From an uncultured Desulfohalobiaceae bacterium (lineage in GTDB: Bacteria > Desulfobacterota > Desulfovibrionia > Desulfovibrionales > Desulfonatronovibrionaceae): 10,578 bases of DNA. The number at the start of each line of letters is the position of its first letter. The first letter of the stretch is position 1. Shown one piece after another: positions 1-6,691 of this stretch. Where the stretch lies: NCBI GenBank assembly GCA_913055195.1, contig CAJXJU010000016.1, forward strand, positions 1-10,578, written 5' to 3'. The notes under the pieces are model-generated. The model saw only the letters and a program-made list of their open reading frames with translations. It made no database searches and was not told where the DNA came from. The position numbers and the translations under genes were made by a program.

Positions 1-37
1 TCGACTCTGTAACTGATTGAAAATATTAAACATTTTT

Positions 38-55
38 TCAACTCAGAAAGTTGAG
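38..55. repeat. short hairpin, possible end of an inverted-repeat element
   Basis: TCAACT (38-43) and AGTTGA (49-54) form a 6-bp stem with a 5-nt loop directly before the waaA ATG. TCAGAAAGTTGAG (43-55) is the exact reverse complement of 7752-7764, and 40-55 matches 7821-7836 at 15 of 16 bases. Both matched sites are the ends of the 87-bp element before ftsY, so this may be a terminal remnant of another copy. Only the end is shared, so chance cannot be excluded. Confidence 0.4.
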
Positions 56-1405
56 ATGATTAAAATACACCACTGGCTTATATTGTTAATTTACACCCTG
101 ACATGGTATCTTTTCCTGCCTTTTACTTTTTTCTCCTCTCGCCTGCGTCAGGGTCTGAAACAACGCTGGGGTTTCTGCCTGCCAGAAGGCCCTTTTGATT
201 TATGGATCCAGGCCGCGTCAGTGGGAGAAGCGCAACTGGCCATAACCATTGTTAACGCTCTTGCTTCGACTACGCACAGCAACCACTCAACCAGGATCCT
301 GATTACAACCTGTACCAGTCAGGGGTTTGAGGTATTAAAAAAGAAAATAAACCCTGACGCAGCTAATAACGCTAATCTTCATATTGAACTGGCTTATTTC
401 CCCTTTGATCCATTGTGCATAATGTTCAGGTCAATAGCCAGGATCTCCCCCAGGCTGGTTCTTATTCTGGAGACAGAAATCTGGCCTTCTTTTTTGTCTG
501 TATGTAAAATAAAATCCATTCCAGTTATTTTAGCCAACGCACGCATGAGCACCAGAAGTTACAGCAGATACCTGAAAATACGCAGATTGCTGAGCGCCAT
601 CGGCCCGAACAAAATTTTGGCTATCTCTGAAAACGATGCCAGAAGATTCGCGGACATTTTCTCTCCTTGCCTTGCTCAAATACCGGACAATCAACCTCGA
701 ACCTCGAACGTCGAAAATCGAACCATAAAAACAATGCCCAATATTAAATTTGATCAAATCTCTGTTGATCCACCATTAAAATATGTGCAAAATCCCCTGG
801 CCAAATATTTTAAACCCAGACCACCTTTAGTTGTACTTGCATCTACACGGCAACAAGAAGAAGAAAAAATTAAATGGTTAATCAAAAAAATGATCCATGA
901 CCATTCTCGCACCATTATTGCTCTTTTTCCAAGGCACATGCACAGGCTGGATGCCTGGAAACAATTTTTGAGTCAGGAGAAAATCAACTGGATTTTACGC
1001 TCCGAACTTAAAGGCCAGATCACTGGCTCTGTCGTGGTTATCTGGGATAAATTTGGCGAATTATTGCCAGCTTATGCCCTGGCCAGGTCAGTCTATGTGG
1101 GCGGAAGTATTGTTCCCTGCGGGGGACAAAATTTCCTTGAACCCATCTCACAGGGTGTAATTCCGTGCATAGGACCATTCTGGGATAATTTTAAATGGGT
1201 TGGTGAAGAACTTATCCACCAGAACCTTGTAATCCAGGTAAATGATGTAAAAGAATTATATATTGAGCTTTCAAGGCCCGCCAGGATGTCCAGAGATAAA
1301 GTTCATGCCAGATTTCAGGAATATATTAAAAATAAAAAAGGGGGAACAAAGATTGTCTGGAAAGAAATCACCAGAATTTTACGCAATCATTCCAGCCAGA
1401 TATAA
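56..1405 (+). CDS. waaA: 3-deoxy-D-manno-octulosonic acid (Kdo) transferase
   Basis: Transfers Kdo from CMP-Kdo to lipid A precursor at the inner face of the cytoplasmic membrane. With the ATG at 56 the protein is 449 aa, near the usual family length. An N-terminal hydrophobic helix (about residues 4-26) is followed by the acceptor domain with SVGE at 55-58 (E58 is the expected catalytic base), LETEIWP at 138-144 and NARMS at 161-165. The C-terminal half has STRQQEEE and the donor-site stretch [14 protein letters not shown] at 349-363; the family usually reads GGHN, so the His is Gln here. I preferred ATG 56 to the in-frame TTG at 17 because homologues start close to the hydrophobic helix and neither start has a strong ribosome site. 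Residues about 209-228 form an unusually long loop encoded partly by 7-bp repeats. The 3' end overlaps kdsB by 53 bp, indicating one operon. Confidence 0.93.
   Translation: MIKIHHWLILLIYTLTWYLFLPFTFFSSRLRQGLKQRWGFCLPEGPFDLWIQAASVGEAQLAITIVNALASTTHSNHSTRILITTCTSQGFEVLKKKINPDAANNANLHIELAYFPFDPLCIMFRSIARISPRLVLILETEIWPSFLSVCKIKSIPVILANARMSTRSYSRYLKIRRLLSAIGPNKILAISENDARRFADIFSPCLAQIPDNQPRTSNVENRTIKTMPNIKFDQISVDPPLKYVQNPLAKYFKPRPPLVVLASTRQQEEEKIKWLIKKMIHDHSRTIIALFPRHMHRLDAWKQFLSQEKINWILRSELKGQITGSVVVIWDKFGELLPAYALARSVYVGGSIVPCGGQNFLEPISQGVIPCIGPFWDNFKWVGEELIHQNLVIQVNDVKELYIELSRPARMSRDKVHARFQEYIKNKKGGTKIVWKEITRILRNHSSQI
697..724 (+). repeat. four tandem 7-bp units TCGAACN inside waaA
   Basis: TCGAACC, TCGAACG, TCGAAAA and TCGAACC follow one another without gaps, preceded by a related TCAACC. 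The array encodes part of a linker rich in Arg, Asn and Thr just before the conserved NIKFD segment of WaaA (usual family form GNLKFD). It keeps the frame and looks like an intergenic-type repeat tolerated in a surface loop. Confidence 0.75.
1340..1355 (+). promoter_or_regulatory. ribosome binding site that fixes the TTG start of kdsB
   Basis: GGGGG at 1340-1344, preceded by A-rich sequence, stands 8 nt before TTG 1353. It lies within the waaA coding region, so kdsB translation is probably linked to that of waaA. Confidence 0.7.
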
Positions 1406-2099
1406 ATCCAGCCGTTTCCCGGGCAAACCCCTGGCCGATATTCTGGGTAAACCCATGTTCTGGCATGTATATACGCGGGCTAAAAAGTGCCCCCTGTTAC
1501 AAGATGTTTATCTGGCCACAGATGACTCGCGGATTTTTGAAGCTGCAAAAAAATTGCATGTGCCTGTACTTATGACCAGTGAAAAACACAAAAGTGGCAC
1601 GGATAGGATCCTGGAAGCAGCAAAACAACTGAATTTGCCAGAAGATAGTGTGATAGTTAATGTTCAGGGTGATGAACCAGCGCTAAACCCGGAAATGCTC
1701 ACCGAGCTTTTAAAGCCCTTTACTACAAGTTCTGAAGTTCAAGTAACCACTTTGGCTAAGCCGATTTCTTTTGATCAAGCAAAAAACCCGGATATAGTCA
1801 AAGTGGTCTGCTCAAGCAGCGGCCATGCCCTGTATTTTTCCCGTTCACCCATTCCCTTTGGCAGGGATAGGCAACCAGAATACTTAGGTCATATTGGTCT
1901 GTATGCCATGCGTATGAATATACTTGCCAGATTCAAAAGTTTAGGCGAAAGTCGCCTGGAGAGGTGGGAAAAATTGGAACAACTAAGGTTGTTAGAAGCA
2001 GATATCCCCATTCTGGTCGTACAGACAAATTTTGAATGTCATGGTGTGGATAGACCAGAGGATATAGCAAGGGTTTGTGAGTTGTTGGCTAAGGGCTAA
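1353..2099 (+). CDS. kdsB: 3-deoxy-manno-octulosonate cytidylyltransferase (CMP-Kdo synthetase)
   Basis: Makes CMP-Kdo from CTP and Kdo in the cytoplasm, the substrate used by the preceding waaA product. I place the start at TTG 1353: a GGGGG ribosome site lies at 1340-1344, 8 nt upstream, and the protein then has 248 aa and begins just before the conserved [16 protein letters not shown] at 12-27, as in homologues. In-frame ATGs at 1263 and 1305 would add 16 to 30 residues with no family counterpart. Other family motifs are ATDD (55-58), SGTDR (about 81-85), VQGDEP (104-109, metal and nucleotide binding), HIGLYAMR (180-187), [10 protein letters not shown] (206-215) and GVDRPED (231-237). The gene overlaps waaA by 53 bp. 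Its last codons and TAA stop are formed by a GGCTAAA heptamer repeat. Confidence 0.95.
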   Translation: MSGKKSPEFYAIIPARYKSSRFPGKPLADILGKPMFWHVYTRAKKCPLLQDVYLATDDSRIFEAAKKLHVPVLMTSEKHKSGTDRILEAAKQLNLPEDSVIVNVQGDEPALNPEMLTELLKPFTTSSEVQVTTLAKPISFDQAKNPDIVKVVCSSSGHALYFSRSPIPFGRDRQPEYLGHIGLYAMRMNILARFKSLGESRLERWEKLEQLRLLEADIPILVVQTNFECHGVDRPEDIARVCELLAKG

Positions 2100-2110
2100 A
2101 GGCTAAAGGG
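2087..2110 (+). repeat. GGCTAAA heptamer repeat over the kdsB stop codon
   Basis: GGCTAAG (2087-2093), GGCTAAA (2094-2100) and GGCTAAA (2101-2107) are followed by GGG. Each unit holds TAA. The second unit's TAA (2097-2099) is the kdsB stop, and the others put TAA in the remaining two frames. Confidence 0.8.
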
Positions 2111-2126
2111 AATGTAGAAAAGTAAA

Positions 2127-2160
2127 CCCTGAACTTTGAATATTAAACATTACTCAGGGA
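2127..2160 (+). promoter_or_regulatory. hairpin that could cover the Uma2 ribosome binding site
   Basis: CCCTGA (2127-2132) is the exact complement of TCAGGG (2154-2159) across 21 nt. The 3' arm contains the AGGGA ribosome site (2156-2160), which is 6 nt before ATG 2167, so pairing would hide it. The loop contains the 13-mer AATATTAAACATT (2139-2151), which also occurs at 22-34 before waaA. Six base pairs across a long AT-rich loop is a weak structure. Confidence 0.35.
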
Positions 2161-2166
2161 AGCAAA

Positions 2167-2703
2167 ATGGATGCTCTAACAATCAATGATTTACCCCACT
2201 ATACCTACGAGGATTACATATCCTGGGAAGGAAGGTGGGAAATAATCAGGGGCATTCCTTATGCTATGTCTCCTGCCCCTGATCTTAAACATCAGTTGAT
2301 TAGTAATAACATAGCTTCTGAATTAAAACAACGGTTGGCTAAATGTCCTCAATGTCATGCGTTATTGCCTGTGGACTGGAAAATAAGTGAAGATATTATT
2401 GTTCAACCAGATAATTTAGTCATCTGTTACGAACCAGAAGGTAAATACATTACCAGAGCACCATCTATAATTTTTGAAGTTTTATCGCCTCCAACCTTTT
2501 TAAAAGATGTCAATCTCAAATTCAAACTGTATGAACACGAAGGCGTAAAATATTATATTCTTGTCAATCCAGAAGATAAGATAGCAAAAATTTTTCAACT
2601 TAAAGATGGTAGATATATAAAAGTTCTTGATGCAACTAACGAAAAAATTATCTTTGACATAGACATTTGTAAAATAGAATTTGATTTTGCAAAAATATGG
2701 TAA
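2167..2703 (+). CDS. Uma2 family (DUF820) restriction endonuclease-fold protein
   Basis: Member of the Uma2/DUF820 family, which has a PD-(D/E)XK nuclease fold; the biological role of these proteins is poorly known and many occur in multiple copies per genome. The 178-aa length is typical. Family features in order are YTYEDY (12-17), the EIIRGIPYAMSPAPDLKHQ stretch (25-43), PD at 81-82 after a beta-rich segment, FEVLSP (103-108) with the probable acidic active-site residue E104, and YEHEGVKYYILVNPE (122-136), corresponding to the usual GV.EYWIVDP. A good ribosome site (AGGGA) precedes ATG 2167. It stands 67 bp after kdsB, is more AT-rich than that gene, and starts an accessory block that also holds a toxin-antitoxin-like pair. 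It may belong with that pair or be an independent insertion. Confidence 0.88.
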   Translation: MDALTINDLPHYTYEDYISWEGRWEIIRGIPYAMSPAPDLKHQLISNNIASELKQRLAKCPQCHALLPVDWKISEDIIVQPDNLVICYEPEGKYITRAPSIIFEVLSPPTFLKDVNLKFKLYEHEGVKYYILVNPEDKIAKIFQLKDGRYIKVLDATNEKIIFDIDICKIEFDFAKIW

Positions 2704-2717
2704 AAACTTATTAGACT

Positions 2718-3026
2718 ATGCCAGATTTACAGAGAATAAAAAAAGATTGTTTCTGGGACTATAATTTATCAGATGAGGACATAATCAAATTGGCAAACAG
2801 TAAAAATCGCAGAGAACAGCAATTTTTATTTGAAAAAATTTTATTAAATAGTAGAGCTTTTTTAGATGATTTAAAAATTTTTAAACCAGATGATTTAAAG
2901 AATCTTATTGAAAATTATAAAGTCCCAAAATTTAATGAATATTATGCGTTTAAGAGAAAAAACATGGCTGAAGTATATTTCTTAAATAAGCCATTAGAAA
3001 TAGATGAATTAAAATGGCAAATTTAG
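2718..3026 (+). CDS. unrecognised 102-aa protein, candidate antitoxin partner of the AbiEii-like gene
   Basis: I do not recognise a named family with confidence. The protein is small, charged and predicted mainly helical, with an N-terminal FWDYNLSDEDIIKLA segment (12-26), a helix around FLFEKILLNSRAFLDDL (36-52) and a C-terminal Lys/Tyr-rich segment. It lacks the winged-helix N-terminal plus long C-terminal layout of AbiEi, the usual partner of AbiEii, and is much shorter than AbiEi. The first residues resemble short proteins I associate with DUF6922-type antitoxin-like families, but that is a weak impression. Its stop lies 13 bp inside the next gene, the coupled order expected for antitoxin then toxin. 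Base composition is very AT-rich, like the next gene. No clear ribosome site precedes ATG 2718, which is 14 bp after the Uma2 stop, so it may depend on translation from upstream. Confidence 0.7.
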   Translation: MPDLQRIKKDCFWDYNLSDEDIIKLANSKNRREQQFLFEKILLNSRAFLDDLKIFKPDDLKNLIENYKVPKFNEYYAFKRKNMAEVYFLNKPLEIDELKWQI

Positions 3027-3661
3027 ATTATAAAAAATTATATAAACTTCAAGACAAAGTATTAGAGCAGGTTTTTAAAAATGAAAAAATATTTTATCTA
3101 ACAGGAGGAACGTGTCTTAACAGATTTTATAAAGAAAAAAGATATTCTGATGATTTAGACTTTTTTACAAATGATAATCAAGATTTTTATAGAGCAATAA
3201 GAAGCATTAGAGTATTATTTAAAAAGTATTTTCAAGTAACAGAAGAGATTACATCAAAAGATTTTATAAGATTTAAAATAAATAACTTATTACAGGTTGA
3301 TTTTGTAAATGACAGAGTAGCAAGATATAAGGATCCAGTATATTTAAAAAATGGCTATATTATAGATAATATTGAAAATATACTCTCAAACAAAATTACT
3401 GCTGTAATAGCCAGAGATAATCCAAAGGATGTCTTTGATATTTATTTAATAGATAAATTTTATAAGGTCAATTGGATTGAGATATTAAAGATATCACAAA
3501 AAAAATCTGCATTTGACAATAATGATTTAATAATTCGACTAAAAACATTTCCAGTTAGCTTGTTAAATAACATATCGCTAGTAGATAAACATTTTCTTGA
3601 TAATTTTGAGAATGAATTTAAAGTTATAGTGAAAAAAATAGAAAAGGCAGCAAGTACATGA
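3014..3661 (+). CDS. AbiEii/AbiGii-type nucleotidyltransferase (putative toxin)
   Basis: Belongs by motif to the AbiEii/AbiGii (DUF1814-like) nucleotidyltransferase family, whose characterised members act as toxins in abortive-infection or toxin-antitoxin systems by modifying RNA such as tRNA. The 215-aa sequence has the nucleotidyltransferase core: LTGGTCLNRFY (29-39), the RYSDDLDFF block (43-51) with the metal-binding pair D47 and D49, and a third acidic residue in LQVDF (D96). The C-terminal signature K127 ... AVIARDNPKDVFDIYLI (130-146), with K138, D139 and D142, is also characteristic. All these residues are intact, so an active enzyme is plausible. It overlaps the preceding 102-aa gene by 13 bp. 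Sampled lines are about 23% G+C against about 50% in carA and ftsY, a sign of horizontal transfer. What it modifies cannot be read from the sequence. Confidence 0.86.
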   Translation: MANLDYKKLYKLQDKVLEQVFKNEKIFYLTGGTCLNRFYKEKRYSDDLDFFTNDNQDFYRAIRSIRVLFKKYFQVTEEITSKDFIRFKINNLLQVDFVNDRVARYKDPVYLKNGYIIDNIENILSNKITAVIARDNPKDVFDIYLIDKFYKVNWIEILKISQKKSAFDNNDLIIRLKTFPVSLLNNISLVDKHFLDNFENEFKVIVKKIEKAAST

Positions 3662-3664
3662 TTC

Positions 3665-3691
3665 GCCTGCAAAAAGTCCCTTTTTGCAGGC
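3665..3691 (+). terminator. strong hairpin after the AbiEii-like gene
   Basis: GCCTGCAAAAA (3665-3675) and TTTTTGCAGGC (3681-3691) form a perfect 11-bp stem with loop GTCCC, beginning 4 bp after the toxin stop. Position suggests a transcription terminator for the accessory block. However, the T run is inside the stem and no U tract follows, so it is not a standard intrinsic terminator and may serve as mRNA end protection or regulation. Confidence 0.5.
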
Positions 3692-3794
3692 AATGTTCAA
3701 TGTTGAATTATTAGAACATATTATAAGTTAATATTTTTGTCAAAAAGTTAAAATTTGAGTTTTTGCAGTTAAATCATACATTTTAAATATCCAA

Positions 3795-3857
3795 CGCTTC
3801 TTGCGCTTCTTACGCTTCTTGCGCTTCTTACGCTTCTTACGCTTCTTGCGCTTCTTT
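3795..3857. repeat. seven tandem 9-bp repeats CGCTTCTTN
   Basis: Seven contiguous copies of CGCTTCTT plus a variable ninth base (G, A, G, A, A, G, T in order). The first eight bases are identical in every copy, implying recent expansion or active homogenisation. The top strand is pyrimidine-rich. Read on the minus strand one frame would encode Lys-Lys-Arg repeats, but no gene supports that. The array lies about 25 bp upstream of the possible carA promoter, so copy number could vary spacing there. Confidence 0.9.
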
Positions 3858-3880
3858 CTCATCTCAACCCGGTCTAAAGA

Positions 3881-3909
3881 TTGACTTTAATGTACTTAAC
3901 GAATAAATA
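3881..3909 (+). promoter_or_regulatory. possible carA promoter
   Basis: TTGACT (3881-3886) matches five of six bases of the -35 consensus. The best -10 with a 17-nt spacer is TAAATA (3904-3909), which is poor. It lies 47 bp before the carA start and just after the 9-bp repeats. A leader of about 40 nt rich in pyrimidines would follow. Confidence 0.35.
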
Positions 3910-3955
3910 TTTTGAACCTTTTTACACTTCTTTCTCTTCTAAAAGGAGACATCTA

Positions 3956-5074
3956 ATGAAAGCAATTTTAGCCCTTGAAGATGGTACCTGGTTTGAAGGC
4001 AAGTCCTTTACAGGTCATGGCAAGGCTGAAGGCGAAGTGATTTTTAATACCGGCATGACCGGTTATCAGGAAATATTAACAGATCCTTCTTATCTGGGTC
4101 AAATGGTGTGCATGACCTATCCTCTAATTGGTAATTATGGAGTAAATTTGGAGGATGTTGAATCAGATCGGGTCCAGGTAGCCGCTTTTATTGTTAAGGA
4201 GTGCTGTCACGAACCTTCCAATTGGCGGGCAACAGAAAGTTTGCCTGATTATTTAAAAAGACATAATGTCATGGGGATTGAGGGTATAGATACGCGTGCA
4301 CTGACCAGACACCTGCGTCTGAATGGCGCCATGCGTGGTATTATTTCTACTGAAGAGCTTGATCCCAGAAAACTTGCTGAACAAGCCAGGGAACTGCCGA
4401 ACATGGAAGGGGCCAACCTGGCCTATGAGGCTACAAGCAAACACCCTTATATCTGGACAGATACTGGCCCTCAAAAAGTAAACCTTGAAAATGGCGAATA
4501 CGCGTGGCCAGGACAGGGACCAAAAGTAGTAGTTTTTGACTTTGGCATTAAATGGAATATTCTAAGGCTCCTTAAGGCAGAGGGGTTGGACTTATTAATC
4601 GTTCCGGCTCACTTTACATTTGATCAGGTACACAAATTATCTCCAGATGGCATCTTTTTATCCAATGGGCCAGGTGATCCTGCTGCTTTAGAAGAAACCA
4701 TACATACTATTGCCCTTTTAAGCGAACACTATCCCATGGCCGGGATCTGTCTTGGGCATCAGCTTTTAGGACTGGCCCTGGGTGGAAAAAGTTTTAAATT
4801 AAAGTTTGGCCATCATGGCCTGAACCATCCAGTCCAGGAACTATCAACCAGGCATATTGAAATTTCTTCTCAAAATCATGGCTTTTGCATTCAAATCGAT
4901 CATCTGGATTTTCTGGAACAGACGCATATCAATCTCAACGACCGGACACTGGAAGGTTTCAGACATAAAAAAAGGCCCATTCTAGCAGTGCAGTATCACC
5001 CTGAAGCTGCACCCGGACCACATGATAGCCGTTATTTTTTTACGAAATTTAAACAACTAATAATTTCAGCTTAA
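3956..5074 (+). CDS. carA: carbamoyl-phosphate synthase small (glutaminase) subunit
   Basis: Hydrolyses glutamine and passes ammonia to the CarB subunit to make carbamoyl phosphate for arginine and pyrimidine synthesis in the cytoplasm. The start is ATG 3956, with AGGAG at 3944-3948, giving 372 aa, the normal CarA length; the in-frame TTG at 3881 lies in the leader. The N-terminal CarA domain shows [14 protein letters not shown] and the [11 protein letters not shown] segment. The C-terminal class I glutamine amidotransferase domain has [18 protein letters not shown], the nucleophile C265 in [18 protein letters not shown], and the catalytic His-Glu pair H348 and E350 in QYHPE. carB is not adjacent in this window, so the two subunits are encoded apart. 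The gene heads a run of five + strand genes up to 7671, and its stop is 7 bp before the TPR gene. Confidence 0.97.
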   Translation: MKAILALEDGTWFEGKSFTGHGKAEGEVIFNTGMTGYQEILTDPSYLGQMVCMTYPLIGNYGVNLEDVESDRVQVAAFIVKECCHEPSNWRATESLPDYLKRHNVMGIEGIDTRALTRHLRLNGAMRGIISTEELDPRKLAEQARELPNMEGANLAYEATSKHPYIWTDTGPQKVNLENGEYAWPGQGPKVVVFDFGIKWNILRLLKAEGLDLLIVPAHFTFDQVHKLSPDGIFLSNGPGDPAALEETIHTIALLSEHYPMAGICLGHQLLGLALGGKSFKLKFGHHGLNHPVQELSTRHIEISSQNHGFCIQIDHLDFLEQTHINLNDRTLEGFRHKKRPILAVQYHPEAAPGPHDSRYFFTKFKQLIISA

Positions 5075-5081
5075 TACCACC

Positions 5082-5897
5082 ATGTCCACTTTCACAAGAT
5101 GTAAACAAAAATTTATCAGTGTTTCAAGTTTATTAAAACAAAATAAAATTCAGGCTGCACTTACCTGTGTTTTTGAAGCCGTGCAGGAGATGATGCGTGC
5201 CAATCTTCTGACAGGTGAAAAAAATGATCTCAGACAATTTCTTCAGGATAGCCTTTATTATCTTAATAACAATCAACAACTGCGCGAGATTTACCCTGTA
5301 GTTATCGAATACCATGAAGGGAATGAGAAACAATTATTGGCACAATTAAAAGAAATTATTGATTTATTGCAGGAAAAATTGGCCAGAGAAGCAAAAGAAC
5401 AATTAGCCGCTCTGGAACGCAAGAAAAAGAAATCTCTGGCTACAGCACAGGACCTTCTTCAAAAGAAAAGTATTGATGAAGCAGAACTTATTTTTAAACA
5501 ATTAATTGAAGAGTTTGACAAAGATTTTCAACTCAAAATTGATATCAGTGATATCCTAATTAACGCCCAACATTATAAAAGGGCCATTAAATATCTTAAG
5601 CTGGCCAATAAACAGCAACCCAACTCTGTCCATGTCTTCAACAGACTGGGAATGATTTTGCGAAAGTTGGGCAAATATGAGCAATCAGAAAAGGCTTACT
5701 TACAGGCCCTTAAACTTGATCCTGATGATGAATACCTTTATTTTAACGTAGGACGCCTCTATATTGACAGTCAGAAATGGGACAAAGCTGCCTTGATGGC
5801 TCAAAAAGCTGTCAAAATAAATCCAGGATTTCAGCAGGCAAAAAAAATGCTTTTATTTGTTCAAAAAAAGCTGAAAGGGGTAAGGGGTAAGGGGTAA
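5082..5897 (+). CDS. tetratricopeptide repeat (TPR) protein
   Basis: A 271-aa cytoplasmic protein with no signal peptide or membrane helix. The N-terminal third is helical. Residues about 82-145 form a long Lys/Glu/Gln-rich helix likely to be coiled coil. About three TPR units follow at roughly 150-182, 183-216 and 217-250, with typical hydrophobic and small residues such as NRLGMILRKLGKYEQSEKAY, ALKLDPDDEYLYFNVGRLY and AVKINPGF. TPR arrays mediate protein-protein contacts; the partner is unknown. The gene starts 7 bp after carA without a clear ribosome site, so it is probably coupled to it, though nothing indicates a role in carbamoyl phosphate synthesis. The last five residues (VRGKG) and the stop are encoded by a GGGGTAA heptamer array, so the native C-terminus may have ended near KKLK. 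Confidence 0.85.
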   Translation: MSTFTRCKQKFISVSSLLKQNKIQAALTCVFEAVQEMMRANLLTGEKNDLRQFLQDSLYYLNNNQQLREIYPVVIEYHEGNEKQLLAQLKEIIDLLQEKLAREAKEQLAALERKKKKSLATAQDLLQKKSIDEAELIFKQLIEEFDKDFQLKIDISDILINAQHYKRAIKYLKLANKQQPNSVHVFNRLGMILRKLGKYEQSEKAYLQALKLDPDDEYLYFNVGRLYIDSQKWDKAALMAQKAVKINPGFQQAKKMLLFVQKKLKGVRGKG

Positions 5898-5925
5898 GGA
5901 TTAAGGGGTAAGGGGTAAGAATTAA
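5877..5925 (+). repeat. seven 7-bp units GGGGTAA over the TPR gene stop
   Basis: Order of units: GGGGTAA three times, GGATTAA, GGGGTAA twice, GAATTAA. Every unit ends in TAA. The first three place TAA in three different frames, and the third (5895-5897) stops the TPR gene. Five GGGG runs on the coding strand could form a G-quadruplex. Confidence 0.92.
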
Positions 5926-5948
5926 AGAAAAAAGGAGAATAAGACTTT

Positions 5949-6605
5949 ATGCCATCTGCCAAGCAATTTGTTATTGATGAATTATCCTACAAGGATTCAT
6001 GGCGATTGTTTAAAATTATGGCCGAATTTGTTGAGGGTTTTGAAGACTTACACGACATAGGACCGGCCGTATCCATTTTCGGCTCTGCACGCGCCCGTCC
6101 TGAAGACAAAATATACCAGCTTACTTTTGACATCGCCAGAAAATTGGCTCAAGCCGGATACGCCGTGATCACAGGTGGCGGGCCAGGCCTTATGGAAGCA
6201 GGAAATAAGGGAGCTGTTGAAGGCGGCGGGCAGTCTATCGGACTACACATTCATCTGCCTTTTGAGCAAAAGCCAAATGACTATATCAACTTAAAATGCG
6301 ATTTTCGCTATTTTTTTGTTCGCAAAGTCATGTTTATAAAATACGCAATGGCGTATGTAGTCATGCCAGGCGGATTTGGGACACTGGATGAACTGAGCGA
6401 AGCCCTGGTCCTGACTCAGACCAAAAGGATAAGACCCTTTCCTATTATTATGGTGGGCAAGAATTTTTGGTCAGGGTTGGTTAATTGGTTCAAGGAACAA
6501 TTACTCAAAAATAAATACATCAATGAAAAAGATCTGGAACTCTTTTATGTTGTGGACGAAGCAGACGAAGTGGTAAATATTATCAAGCGATTGGTTATAA
6601 TTTAA
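5949..6605 (+). CDS. LOG family (TIGR00730-like) Rossmann-fold protein
   Basis: Member of the LOG/YvdD-like family. Characterised members are nucleoside 5'-monophosphate phosphoribohydrolases that release a base and ribose 5-phosphate; plant and some bacterial members activate cytokinins. The 218-aa protein has the Rossmann start SIFGSARA (42-49), GGGPGLMEAGNKGA (76-89), the conserved Arg-Lys of FFVRKVMF (R125, K126) and PGGFGTLDEL (140-149), which contains the catalytic Glu (E148). All expected catalytic positions are present. Substrate cannot be assigned, and calling it a cytokinin enzyme would go beyond the evidence. AAAGGAG (5931-5937) stands 11 nt before ATG 5949, a slightly long spacing. 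It lies 51 bp after the TPR gene, with the heptamer array filling most of the gap. Confidence 0.9.
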   Translation: MPSAKQFVIDELSYKDSWRLFKIMAEFVEGFEDLHDIGPAVSIFGSARARPEDKIYQLTFDIARKLAQAGYAVITGGGPGLMEAGNKGAVEGGGQSIGLHIHLPFEQKPNDYINLKCDFRYFFVRKVMFIKYAMAYVVMPGGFGTLDELSEALVLTQTKRIRPFPIIMVGKNFWSGLVNWFKEQLLKNKYINEKDLELFYVVDEADEVVNIIKRLVII

Positions 6606-6618
6606 TTTTATATAAAAT
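6605..6618. other. 14-bp perfect AT palindrome
   Basis: ATTTTATATAAAAT reads identically on both strands and begins on the last base of the LOG gene stop. It could be an operator or a weak hairpin ahead of the 77-aa gene. In such AT-rich sequence this may be chance. Confidence 0.25.
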
Positions 6619-6691
6619 GATAAGCTGAGATTCATTGGTATGAAGCACACGGTATAGGGCGCAAAGATTTTAAAATAAAGAGGTTAATATC

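Larger units (their letters stand above)
3662..3955. other. intergenic region between the toxin-like gene and carA
   Basis: This 294-bp gap has no supportable gene. It contains the 11-bp hairpin, two copies of the 7-mer CAATGTT (3691-3704), a second copy of TTTTTGCAG (3760-3768), an AT-rich stretch with a small TTTTT/AAAAA inverted repeat (3734-3746), seven 9-bp repeats, a possible promoter and the carA ribosome site. Two boundaries probably meet here: the end of the accessory block and the native carA leader. Confidence 0.6.

Noticed and set aside
17..55. Upstream TTG start for waaA giving 13 extra residues
   Set aside because: No ribosome site precedes it, the extension runs through the hairpin and repeat end, and WaaA homologues begin close to the hydrophobic helix that follows ATG 56.
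1263..1352. ATG 1263 or 1305 as kdsB start
   Set aside because: Both would add residues without family counterparts and lengthen the overlap with waaA; TTG 1353 has a strong ribosome site and matches homologues.
3795..3857. CRISPR-like array
   Set aside because: The 9-bp units are contiguous with no spacers, and no cas genes are present.
3881..3955. TTG 3881 as carA start
   Set aside because: ATG 3956 has AGGAG at a good distance and gives the standard CarA N-terminus; the TTG is better read as part of a -35 box.
6596..6601. Perfect TATAAT at the end of the LOG gene as promoter for the 77-aa gene
   Set aside because: No -35 resembling TTGACA lies 15-19 bp upstream, and such hexamers are frequent in AT-rich sequence.
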